Shown: in pieces, positions 11,693 through 20,006 of the stretch | How the letters are laid out: each line of letters starts with the position of its first letter | Position numbering within the stretch: the stretch's first letter is position 1 | Source of the DNA: Flavitalea sp966112615 | GTDB lineage: Bacteria > Bacteroidota > Bacteroidia > Chitinophagales > Chitinophagaceae | Reading direction: 5' to 3' | NCBI GenBank assembly: GCA_966112615.1 | Contig: CBHWDO010000003.1 | Span: forward strand, 1 to 64,000 | DNA length: 64,000 nucleotides | Position numbers and translations under genes: made by a program | Notes under the pieces: model-generated | The model's input: only the letters and a program-made list of their open reading frames with translations | The model's database searches: none | What the model was told of the DNA's origin: nothing

Positions 11693-12304
11693 ATGAAGAT
11701 ATTCTGTGTTGGCCGTAACTATGTAGCTCATGCAAAAGAGCTGGGAAATGAGATCCCAGATGAGCCGGTGATATTTATGAAGCCAAAGAGCGCATTGTTA
11801 CAAGCACATACCCCGTTTTACTATCCCGAATTTACCAACGAACTGCACTATGAGGCAGAACTTGTTCTGCGTATATCCAAGAACGGAAAATACATTCAGG
11901 AACGTTTCGCCAATAAATATTACGATGCAATCACTGCAGGAATTGATTTCACTGCCAGAGATATTCAAAACGAACTGAAAGAAAAAGGTTTGCCCTGGGA
12001 AAAAGCAAAAGCCTGGGATAATTCTGCAGCAATCGGGAAATGGATACCCCTGCAAAACATCAAGAACAAAAAGGATATCAACTTCTCATTGCAGAAAAAT
12101 AAAGAGCTTGTTCAGAAAGGAAACTCATCTATGATGATCAATAATTTCGACAAGATCGTATCCTATATTTCCAATTATTTTTCAGTGAATATTGGAGACC
12201 TGATTTTTACAGGTACACCGGAAGGCGTTGGTGAAATTGTAGTAGGTGATGTGCTCGAACTCTTTATCGAAGAAGAACAAATGTTATCCCTCGAAGTAAA
12301 ATAA
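11693..12304 (+). CDS. Fumarylacetoacetate hydrolase-family protein
   Basis: A 203-residue single-domain FAH-family protein, a metal-dependent C-C hydrolase, decarboxylase or tautomerase fold acting on diketo acids. I choose the ATG at 11693 (MKIFCVGRNYVAHAKELG) because the family begins with this CVGRNY motif; the ORF can be extended 48 bp upstream to 11645. Metal-binding acidic residues are seen in HYEAELV and in the block DFTARD. GTPEGVGEIVVGD is the typical C-terminal turn. The exact substrate cannot be told. A clear terminator follows. Confidence 0.88.
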   Translation: MKIFCVGRNYVAHAKELGNEIPDEPVIFMKPKSALLQAHTPFYYPEFTNELHYEAELVLRISKNGKYIQERFANKYYDAITAGIDFTARDIQNELKEKGLPWEKAKAWDNSAAIGKWIPLQNIKNKKDINFSLQKNKELVQKGNSSMMINNFDKIVSYISNYFSVNIGDLIFTGTPEGVGEIVVGDVLELFIEEEQMLSLEVK

Positions 12305-12326
12305 ACCTTACCGTATTAAACTTGTT

Positions 12327-12358
12327 AAAAAGTCCTGCATTTGCAGGACTTTTTGTTT
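12327..12358 (+). terminator. Terminator after the FAH-family gene
   Basis: A near-perfect stem (AAAAGTCCTGCA against TGCAGGACTTTTT) with a 2-nt loop and a T-rich tail. It isolates the following dehydrogenase gene. Confidence 0.88.
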
Positions 12359-12382
12359 TATTTGCCACAATTGTTGCTTGCT

Positions 12383-14467
12383 ATGCCTACTAATGAAATC
12401 TTGCTCAAAGCCTATGAGCTTATGTGTGCTGCGCGCACTATGGCCGATACCTATGAAGCGAATCGTACCATATGTAAATATGTACATTCCACTTCACGCG
12501 GACATGAAGCCATTCAACTTGCTACAGCATTTCAATTACTTCCCTGCGATTTTGTAAGTCCATACTATCGCGATGAAAGTATGTTGCTCGGATTAGGTTT
12601 TACACCTTATCAATTGATGTTGCAACTGCTTGCAAAAAATGATGATATTTTCAGCGGAGGTAAAGAATATTACAGTCATCCGAATTATAAAGGAGATGAT
12701 AAGCCCACCATCATTCATCAGAGCAGCGCGACCGGAATGCAGGCCATTCCTACAACCGGAATTGCACAGGGAATAAAATACATTGAGCAAAGTACCGACA
12801 TTGATCTTTCAACATCAGTAAAAGATCTCCGGTATAAAAAAGGCCCCAATGATGAATTGCCGGTAGTGGTTTGTTCACTGGGTGATGCAAGTATTACTGA
12901 AGGTGAAGTCAGTGAGGCATTTCAATTTGCAGTACTTAAAAAACTTCCTGTCATTTATCTTATACAGGATAATCGTTGGGGAATCTCAGTGAGTGCAAAT
13001 GAATCGAGAGCAATGGGAGCTGTTGAATATGCAAAGGGATTTCCGGGACTAGAAGCCATCAGGATCAATGGAAGTGATTTCATAGAAAGCTATGAGGCTA
13101 TGCAAAAAGTAGTGGCCTATGTGCGGTATAAAAGAATGCCTGTTGTGGTGCAGGCAGAAGTTCCTTTACTTGGTCATCATACCAGTGGTGTAAGAAGAGA
13201 AACATACCGCAGTAAGGAGGATATGATGTTGCATGGAATGCATGATCCCGGTCCACTATTAAGAAAGCAGTTATTGCAGAAGGGCATCAGCGAAAATACA
13301 TTGAATGATATTGAAAATAAGGCAGCATCTGAAATTGCGATGCAATTCAACAAAGCAGTAGCTGCGTCAGAACCCGAAGCAGGTGTTGCCATGCAGCATG
13401 TATTTGTTGATACACCTGTTGTTGAAGAAGCAGGAACCAGAGAGCCACATGGAGCAGAAAAAGTGTTGATGGTGGATGCAGCACTGTTTGCAATAAGAGA
13501 GATACTGGAAGATCATCCGGAAGCTTTATTGTATGGACAGGACGTTGGAAAAAGACTCGGTGGAGTATTTCGGGAAGCAGCAACACTTGCAGATAAATTT
13601 GGTGAGCACAGGGTATTCAATACAGCGATCCAGGAAGCATATATCATAGGGTCAACTGCAGGTATGAGTGCAGTTGGATTGAAGCCAATTGTTGAAGTGC
13701 AGTTTGCAGATTATATCTACCCGGGATTTAATCAACTGGTTACAGAGATCTCCAAATCATGTTACCTGAGCAATGGAAAATTTCCTGTTCAAACACTTAT
13801 CAGGGTTCCTGTTGGTGCATATGGAGGAGGTGGACCTTATCATAGTGGAAGTGTTGAAACAACCCTTCTTTCAATCAAAGGAATTAAAGTAGCCTATCCT
13901 TCCAATGCAGCGGATATGAAAGGATTGATGAAAGCAGCATTCTATGATCCTAACCCGGTTGTTATGTTAGAGCATAAAGGATTGTACTGGAGTAAGGTGC
14001 CCGGAACCGATAGTGCTAAAACGATTGAGCCTTCAAAGGATTATATTCTTCCATTGGGAAAAGCCCGGATGGTTTTGGAGGCGGAGAACAGTAAAGAAAA
14101 CAGCCTGCTGGTCATAACGTATGGAATGGGCGTGCATAAAGCATTATGGGCTGCCAAAGATCATCCTGGAAAAGTTGGGATCATGGATCTCAGGACTCTT
14201 TTCCCTCTCGATGAAGAGCTTATCTTTTCAAAAGTAAAAGAGTACACACGTTGCCTGGTTCTGACAGAGGAGCAGCAACTCAATTCATTTGCGGAAGCAC
14301 TCGCAGGCAGGATCAGCTATGAATGTTTCAGGTACCTTGATGCTCCTGTAAGGGTACTGGGTTCTCTTCCTGTACCTGCTATCCCTATGAATACGGTCCT
14401 GGAAGACACAGTTATACCAGGAAAAGCAAAAATCAGCCAGGTTATTGAAGAAATTCTAAAATTCTGA
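12383..14467 (+). CDS. Fused E1 alpha/beta subunit of a branched-chain-type 2-oxoacid dehydrogenase
   Basis: A thiamine-diphosphate-dependent E1 component in which the alpha and beta subunits form one chain of 694 residues. Start chosen at ATG 12383 (MPTNEILLKAYELM); the upstream 14 codons of the open frame overlap the terminator. The alpha half (about 1-330) has YYRDES, the TPP motif GDASITEG and then QDNRWGIS. The beta half (about 360-694) has LLYGQDVGKRLGGVFREA, FNTAIQEA, VEVQFADYIYPGFNQL and GAYGGGGPYHSGS. E1 oxidatively decarboxylates 2-oxoacids with an E2/E3 partner; no E2 or E3 lies nearby. A paralogue of the same architecture is at 41465-43846. Substrate is most likely branched-chain oxoacids, by inference. 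Confidence 0.92.
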   Translation: MPTNEILLKAYELMCAARTMADTYEANRTICKYVHSTSRGHEAIQLATAFQLLPCDFVSPYYRDESMLLGLGFTPYQLMLQLLAKNDDIFSGGKEYYSHPNYKGDDKPTIIHQSSATGMQAIPTTGIAQGIKYIEQSTDIDLSTSVKDLRYKKGPNDELPVVVCSLGDASITEGEVSEAFQFAVLKKLPVIYLIQDNRWGISVSANESRAMGAVEYAKGFPGLEAIRINGSDFIESYEAMQKVVAYVRYKRMPVVVQAEVPLLGHHTSGVRRETYRSKEDMMLHGMHDPGPLLRKQLLQKGISENTLNDIENKAASEIAMQFNKAVAASEPEAGVAMQHVFVDTPVVEEAGTREPHGAEKVLMVDAALFAIREILEDHPEALLYGQDVGKRLGGVFREAATLADKFGEHRVFNTAIQEAYIIGSTAGMSAVGLKPIVEVQFADYIYPGFNQLVTEISKSCYLSNGKFPVQTLIRVPVGAYGGGGPYHSGSVETTLLSIKGIKVAYPSNAADMKGLMKAAFYDPNPVVMLEHKGLYWSKVPGTDSAKTIEPSKDYILPLGKARMVLEAENSKENSLLVITYGMGVHKALWAAKDHPGKVGIMDLRTLFPLDEELIFSKVKEYTRCLVLTEEQQLNSFAEALAGRISYECFRYLDAPVRVLGSLPVPAIPMNTVLEDTVIPGKAKISQVIEEILKF

Positions 14468-14555
14468 TGTGGTTGCATTCATGATAAGCAGAATACTGCA
14501 TACATCCCATTCATTAGCCGTTTATGTATAATTAACAAGCAGGGTCTATTGAATA

Positions 14556-14591
14556 ATGGTTTTTTTACGTAAGCTATCGTACATAAACCAT
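14556..14591. repeat. Inverted repeat upstream of the transposase-derived gene
   Basis: ATGGTTT at 14556-14562 and AAACCAT at 14585-14591 form a 7-bp inverted repeat 6 bp in front of the ATG at 14597. It could be an operator for the HTH protein that follows, or a 5'-UTR hairpin. Confidence 0.3.
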
Positions 14592-14596
14592 CAACC

Positions 14597-15256
14597 ATGA
14601 AAAATAGATTCCTAAAAGGCGCACACGTTTCTGAAGGAAAGATAAACGAATTGCTCAAGCTGTTTTCTGATGATCTGAATGCTACACAGATAGCAGAGAT
14701 CTCAGGAATCAGCCGCATAACGGTCAATGCATACCTGAAAATGATCCGCACTTTGCTGGCTGAACATTGTGAAGAAATGAACCGTCAGCTCTCCATCATT
14801 GCACAAAACGGTTATTCATCATCAAACGGAAATGGCCATATACCTAGCGCGATAGCAGTAAAACCCCTATATGGTCTCCGCCTCGTAAATGAAGATATAT
14901 ACGCGTGTGAGATCAGGCATATAGATCACCAGACCGTTCACAACTGGCTTCGTAAAAAGCTGAATGATCCCGAACTGGATAATTGCCTCAGCAGGTTCCA
15001 GGCAATAGCAGATTTCAATACGTTGACGCTGTACAGGACCAGTGCCAACGGACACAGTTTTCATGGTGATGAACTTGATCAGTTTTGGGGATTGCTGAGA
15101 TCAAGGATGGTTAAGTTTCGTGGATTAAATTCAGGTACAATTTTTTTACACGTAAAAGAAACCGAGTTCAGGTATAATAATCGTGATAAAGAATTGTATG
15201 ATGTATTGATGAAGATGCTTACCAGGAAGCCGCTTCATTATGCAAGAAGAAATTAA
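14597..15256 (+). CDS. Degenerate IS1595/ISXO2-like transposase, probably domesticated DNA-binding protein
   Basis: A 219-residue protein. Residues about 10-57 resemble the N-terminal HTH of IS1595-family transposases (KINELLKLFSDDLNATQIAEISGISRITVNAYLKMIR). The C-terminal part (about 155-215) follows the end of the ISXO2 transposase domain: LDQFWGLLRSRMVKFRG, FLHVKETEFRYNNR, ELYDVLMKML. The middle keeps the KPLYGL strand. The family's first catalytic block (DESYFG-like) is absent, the second (SD.W.AYD-like) is not recognisable, and the Glu two residues before FW is Asp. No terminal inverted repeats are visible, and it has its own terminator. I infer a domesticated transposase kept for DNA binding. 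Confidence 0.65.
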   Translation: MKNRFLKGAHVSEGKINELLKLFSDDLNATQIAEISGISRITVNAYLKMIRTLLAEHCEEMNRQLSIIAQNGYSSSNGNGHIPSAIAVKPLYGLRLVNEDIYACEIRHIDHQTVHNWLRKKLNDPELDNCLSRFQAIADFNTLTLYRTSANGHSFHGDELDQFWGLLRSRMVKFRGLNSGTIFLHVKETEFRYNNRDKELYDVLMKMLTRKPLHYARRN

Positions 15257-15413
15257 AAATAATTCGGCAGGATTTATGCTTATATGATTTGAGTAATATA
15301 ATTGTCGATCTGTCGTTTCAATAAAAATATTCCGAAGGTCTCAGAACTTACTGTGGCGGATCTTCGGTGAGCAAACAACAATAGCTACAGTTTTAGAATT
15401 TTTCTCATGTGCC

Positions 15414-15442
15414 GCGGGTGGTTTCTACTACCCGCTTTTTTT
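15414..15442 (+). terminator. Terminator before the TonB-receptor operon
   Basis: The stem GCGGGT against ACCCGC, with a 10-nt loop, is followed by seven T. It separates the transposase-derived gene from the operon that starts at 15482. The 157 bases between 15257 and the hairpin hold nothing else I can recognise. Confidence 0.75.
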
Positions 15443-15481
15443 ATTGGTAAAACTTTGTACATTGTAGGATACCAACTAACA

Positions 15482-16180
15482 ATGCGCGCCAATCCATACT
15501 GCCTTGCATTACTGCTATCGCTTTTTATTTCTCCCAGTCTTTTTAGCCAGGCTTCCACAAACGATCCAAAGGATATCAAGATAAGAACAGTTCGATTATC
15601 CGGATTATATAATGGACCTGAATACAAGCCCGACGAATTATTATATAACAATGGTTCACCTTTTTTCTATCCCGACTGGACAAAGGGTTCCGTGGATTAT
15701 AATGGTACCAACTACAAGGGTGTTGAATTAATGTATGATGCTTTGAAAGACCAGGTTCTACTAAAACATTTTGATGGCAGTTCCAGAATTCAACTTGTAA
15801 AAGAGAAGGTCGACAGCTTTTCTTTGGGAGATAAAAGTTTTTTGAACTTGCATCTTGTCAACGCAAAGACTTTAGGACTTGAAGCCGGGTTTTATGAAAA
15901 ATTGTATGATGGTAATTTGGTCCTGCTTAAAAAGTATAAAAAGAACACTCAGCTTAATACGCAGTCGGGTACTGCTGTCTATGATGTATTTACGAAATAC
16001 AGCTACTATCTTCTTGACGGATCAGGTGTGAAATCAATTTCAGGAAAGAAAGATTTTCTTAAGCTGATTGGAGCATCAGGCAAAGTTGAATCTGCATTGA
16101 GAGAACGGAAACTCAACTACAGGAAACAAAAGGATGAATACATGATCACTGCTCTTAACTTAATACACCAAATGCAATAG
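15482..16180 (+). CDS. Secreted protein of unknown function, first gene of the TonB-receptor operon
   Basis: A 232-residue protein after choosing ATG 15482, which gives a clean signal peptide (MRANPYCLALLLSLFISPSLFSQ, cleavage near residue 23). The 25 extra codons back to 15407 would run through the preceding terminator. The rest is a beta-rich, Tyr/Lys-rich sequence without a motif I know (blocks LMYDALKDQVLLKHFDG, DKSFLNLHL). The next gene starts 1 bp after its stop, so it is translated together with the STN/TonB receptor and probably acts in the envelope with it. Confidence 0.75.
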   Translation: MRANPYCLALLLSLFISPSLFSQASTNDPKDIKIRTVRLSGLYNGPEYKPDELLYNNGSPFFYPDWTKGSVDYNGTNYKGVELMYDALKDQVLLKHFDGSSRIQLVKEKVDSFSLGDKSFLNLHLVNAKTLGLEAGFYEKLYDGNLVLLKKYKKNTQLNTQSGTAVYDVFTKYSYYLLDGSGVKSISGKKDFLKLIGASGKVESALRERKLNYRKQKDEYMITALNLIHQMQ

Positions 16181-16181
16181 T

Positions 16182-18902
16182 ATGAGATCAACGACCCTGT
16201 TACTTTTCTTACTATTGTCGACCATCTTTTTATTTTCACAACAGGTTGAACCAAGATATTCAGTTGAATTGAAAAATGCAGGTTTTACTGACCTCGTAAA
16301 CCAGTTGGAAAAAGATGGAGTGCATCATTTTTATTTTGATGAAGCGCAGTTGTCAGATCTGAAGATCGATATGACTGCCAGGAACAGAACCATTCCTGAA
16401 ATTTTGCAAGCGGCATTCAACGGAACTTCATTTCGTTTTTCTATTGATAAAGATGGAAATGTTTTTATTACGCGTTATGCCCCATTGCTTACCAAAGCTG
16501 CATGGGAACAGGCTTTGGAAGATAGTCTGAGTGCAGCGGAAAAGATGGTTGCCAATGAGAACAAGATTTATACCATTGGTATCCGTACAAATAAATATCC
16601 CAAAGAAAAAGTTGAGGTATCAGGTTGGGTACTGGATGCTGTGACCAATCTTCCTATCGCAAATGCCACAGTTGCATTAGCAGGTGATCAGCGTGGTGTT
16701 ACAACAGACTCATCCGGTAAATATACCATTACAGTTGAACCTGGAATAAGAGAACTCACCATATCAGCAGATAATAAAACCACTCAAAAGAAAAAGCTGG
16801 ATGTATATAACAGCGGGAATATTTCATTTGCATTGAGAGATGAAGTAAAAGTCCTGAGTGAAGTCATCATCAGTGCAAGAAGAAACAGTATTGTCAACAG
16901 GCCGCAAATGGGTATTGAGCGACTCAACATGAAAACCATCAAACAGATCCCTGCTGCATTTGGTGAAGCTGATGTGCTGAAGGCTATCCTGACATTACCC
17001 GGTGTGAAAACAGTAGGTGAAGCAAGTGCAGGGTTCAATGTGAGAGGTGGCGCTGCTGATCAGAATCTTATTTTGTTCAATGATGCGACGATCTATAATC
17101 CAACACATTTCTTCGGATTGTTTTCAGCATTCAACCCGGAGATCATTAAAGATGTTGAATTATACAAGAGCAGTATCCCGGTAAAATATGGCGGAAGACT
17201 TTCATCGGTATTGAATGTATCAGCTAAAGAAGGTAATAAGGAGAAGATCCAGGGCAGTGCAGGGATTGGATTACTGACCAGCAGGTTAAATCTTGAAGGG
17301 CCAATTGCAAAAGGCAGAACTTCTTTTACCCTTGGTGGAAGAACAACCTATTCAAACTGGTTACTCTCCTTACTTCCTGAGAAAAATGAATACAGGAACA
17401 GCAAAGCTTCATTCTATGATATCAATGCAGGAATTCATCATATCATTGATAAGAACAATGAATTGCAATTTACAGGGTATTACAGCAGCGATAAATTCAA
17501 CCTCAACAGTGATACTATATTCGGTTATAAAAACATGAATCTTTCGCTCAAGTGGAGAAGGACTTTCACTAAAAAACTGGTGGCAGATTTTGTAGCAGGA
17601 TATGATCACTATAGTTATTACAATACCAGTGAATCCAATAAGTTCAATGCTTATAAAATGTCATTTGATATTGATCAGGTGCATGCTAAAGCTGATTTCA
17701 ATTATTATGTAAAACCTGAACAAACATTGGAGTTTGGAATCTCTGGAATTAATTACCAGATCCAGCCCGGGCATTTCAGGGCTGTAGGAAATGAATCTTT
17801 TGCTAAAGAAAAGCGCATAAGAGATGAGCAGGCGGCTGAAGTTTCTGTGTATGCCGGGACAAGGTATGAACTAAGCGATCGTATTTCTATTCAGTCGGGT
17901 ATCCGGTATAATATCTACAGTTTCCTGGGACCCAATGCAGTGAATTATTATACAGCAGGTTTGCCGAAAGATGAATCTACATTAATTGAATCGCGAGAGT
18001 TTGGTTCGGGGGAAATGATCAAAACATATCATGGTCCTGAGGTTCGTGCATCTTTACGATATTCATTGGCTGATGATCTTTCTGTGAAAGCAAGCTTTAA
18101 CTCTAACAGGCAGAATATTCATATGTTATCGAATACCACTGCCATTTCTCCCACTGATATCTGGAAACTGAGTGATATGAATATCAAGCCGCAGCAGGGA
18201 ATGCAGTTCTCAGTTGGAGTGTATAAGAATGTTTTCTCTGATTCAATAGAAGTTTCGCTGGAAGCATACTTTAAGCGCATGAAGAATTATCTTGATTACA
18301 AGAGCGGAGCCACACTTGTTTTGAATGATGCACTTGAAAGAGATGTTGTAAATACGAAAGGAAAAGCATACGGAATCGAATTCATGATCCGTAAGAAAGC
18401 CGGTCAGTTGAATGGATGGTTCTCATATACCTATTCAAGAACATTGTTGAAGATGAATGATGCATCGAATGGTGTGATCATTAATCGCGGAGAATGGTAT
18501 CCATCCAATTATGACAAACCTCATGATGCCACGCTGGTAGCCAATTACAGGGTGACACAGAGATTTAGTTTGTCGATGAATGTTACATACAGTACCGGTC
18601 GACCGATCACTCTTCCAATTGGATCATACTGGTATGGAGGAAGTGAAAGGGCATTGTATTCAGATAGAAATGCGTACAGGATCCCGGATTATTTCAGGGC
18701 AGACATTGCCATGAATATTGAAGGGAATCATAAGGTGCGACAGTTAACACATAATTCCTGGACGATTGGTGCTTACAATATTACAGGAAGAAGAAATCCT
18801 TATTCAGTTTACTTTCAATCACAGGGTGGAGAAACAAAAGGATATAAGTTATCTATCCTGGGATCGATCATTCCATTCGTTAATTATAATATCAGGTTCT
18901 GA
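16182..18902 (+). CDS. TonB-dependent outer-membrane receptor with STN and carboxypeptidase-like domains
   Basis: A 906-residue outer-membrane protein. A signal peptide covers residues 1-19. A short secretin/TonB N-terminal (STN)-like domain follows at about 25-85 (VELKNAGFTDLVNQLEKDGVHHFYFDE, with RNRTIPEILQAAFNGTSFRF). A carboxypeptidase-regulatory-like fold is at about 146-225 (VSGWVLDAVTNLPIANATV, TDSSGKYTI). The plug lies at about 240-350 (GFNVRGGAADQNLILFNDATIYNP) and then the beta barrel to the last Phe. STN domains in such receptors often signal to an anti-sigma factor, but none is nearby. It overlaps the following DUF4249 gene by the bases of its stop codon. The substrate is unknown. 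Confidence 0.92.
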   Translation: MRSTTLLLFLLLSTIFLFSQQVEPRYSVELKNAGFTDLVNQLEKDGVHHFYFDEAQLSDLKIDMTARNRTIPEILQAAFNGTSFRFSIDKDGNVFITRYAPLLTKAAWEQALEDSLSAAEKMVANENKIYTIGIRTNKYPKEKVEVSGWVLDAVTNLPIANATVALAGDQRGVTTDSSGKYTITVEPGIRELTISADNKTTQKKKLDVYNSGNISFALRDEVKVLSEVIISARRNSIVNRPQMGIERLNMKTIKQIPAAFGEADVLKAILTLPGVKTVGEASAGFNVRGGAADQNLILFNDATIYNPTHFFGLFSAFNPEIIKDVELYKSSIPVKYGGRLSSVLNVSAKEGNKEKIQGSAGIGLLTSRLNLEGPIAKGRTSFTLGGRTTYSNWLLSLLPEKNEYRNSKASFYDINAGIHHIIDKNNELQFTGYYSSDKFNLNSDTIFGYKNMNLSLKWRRTFTKKLVADFVAGYDHYSYYNTSESNKFNAYKMSFDIDQVHAKADFNYYVKPEQTLEFGISGINYQIQPGHFRAVGNESFAKEKRIRDEQAAEVSVYAGTRYELSDRISIQSGIRYNIYSFLGPNAVNYYTAGLPKDESTLIESREFGSGEMIKTYHGPEVRASLRYSLADDLSVKASFNSNRQNIHMLSNTTAISPTDIWKLSDMNIKPQQGMQFSVGVYKNVFSDSIEVSLEAYFKRMKNYLDYKSGATLVLNDALERDVVNTKGKAYGIEFMIRKKAGQLNGWFSYTYSRTLLKMNDASNGVIINRGEWYPSNYDKPHDATLVANYRVTQRFSLSMNVTYSTGRPITLPIGSYWYGGSERALYSDRNAYRIPDYFRADIAMNIEGNHKVRQLTHNSWTIGAYNITGRRNPYSVYFQSQGGETKGYKLSILGSIIPFVNYNIRF

Positions 18903-20005
18903 TGAGATCAACCTATTTGATTATATGCTTTTTACTATTTCTTTCCTGCCGGGAAGAATATATGCCAGAGATAAAACCTACCGATCTTTCGGTGATGGTG
19001 GTAGAAGGATTCATCAATGTAAATGGAGAATCTAAGATTCGTTTGTCAAAGAGTAAGAACTTTTCCGACAGCTCCATTTATGAGCCAGTATTGAATGCTG
19101 CTATGCTGATTGAAAGTGATGGGTCTGAAAGCTACCCTTTATTAGGTACTGCATCTGGTGAGTACATTTCTTTCAATAATCAATTGAGTACAGACCGGAA
19201 ATACCGTTTGAAGATTTCTGTAAATGGTAAACAATATGAATCCGAATTTGTGCAACCATTATTAACTCCTCCTATAGAAGAAGTGGCATGGAAGCAGGAT
19301 AATGGCATCGTGAAAATTGATGTGAGCACCAGGAGTGAGAATCCTGACCTTCGTTATTACTTATGGAATTACACAGAGACCTGGGAGATCCTTTCAAAGT
19401 ATGAGGCTTATTACAAGTATAATGGTGAGTTTGTGGAACCTCGCGATCCCCAGGAAGTGCGCAACATGTTTCAATGCTGGAACAATGAAGAATCTTCAAG
19501 GATACTCACAGCATCTTCAGTAAATAATCAAACCAATGTAGTGGCTAATTTCCCGTTAGCGGAGATCATTCCATATGATCAAAAACTGAGCGTGCGGTAC
19601 AGTATCCTTGTTCGGCAATTTTCCATTCCCAGGAAAGCCTTTGATTTTTATGAACTGATCAAGAAAAATACTGAATCGACCGGTTCCATATTTGGACCAT
19701 TGCCTTCGGAAGTATCAGGAAATATCAAATGCATTACCAATCCAAACGAACTGGTAATAGGATTTATCAGTGCCTCTACTCAACAGGAAAAACGAATTTT
19801 TATTTCCAGCACTGAAGTAGGATGGAATTTTCAGTATAACTGTAGCGAGATGTATATTCCTAACCATCCTGATAGCATGAAAGCATTTTACCCTGTATAC
19901 ACACCTTACAGGATGAAAGGGCGTAATGAGGGATATTTTTCTGCTGGAAATAATTGCATGGACTGCAGGTTATACGGTTCAAGTATAAGACCAACATTCT
20001 GGTAA
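18902..20005 (+). CDS. DUF4249-family lipoprotein
   Basis: A 367-residue lipoprotein with signal sequence MRSTYLIICFLLFLSC; Cys16 is the lipidated residue. The region after it (TDLSVMVVEGFINVNGESKIRLSKSKNF) is typical of DUF4249, a family encoded next to TonB-dependent receptors in Bacteroidota. It is expected on the outer membrane as a partner of the receptor. The start codon overlaps the receptor's stop codon, so translation is coupled. The C-terminal end (YFSAGNNCMDCRLYGSSIRPTFW) carries a CxxC pair, seen in many relatives. Function of the family is not known. Confidence 0.88.
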   Translation: MRSTYLIICFLLFLSCREEYMPEIKPTDLSVMVVEGFINVNGESKIRLSKSKNFSDSSIYEPVLNAAMLIESDGSESYPLLGTASGEYISFNNQLSTDRKYRLKISVNGKQYESEFVQPLLTPPIEEVAWKQDNGIVKIDVSTRSENPDLRYYLWNYTETWEILSKYEAYYKYNGEFVEPRDPQEVRNMFQCWNNEESSRILTASSVNNQTNVVANFPLAEIIPYDQKLSVRYSILVRQFSIPRKAFDFYELIKKNTESTGSIFGPLPSEVSGNIKCITNPNELVIGFISASTQQEKRIFISSTEVGWNFQYNCSEMYIPNHPDSMKAFYPVYTPYRMKGRNEGYFSAGNNCMDCRLYGSSIRPTFW

Positions 20006-20006
20006 T

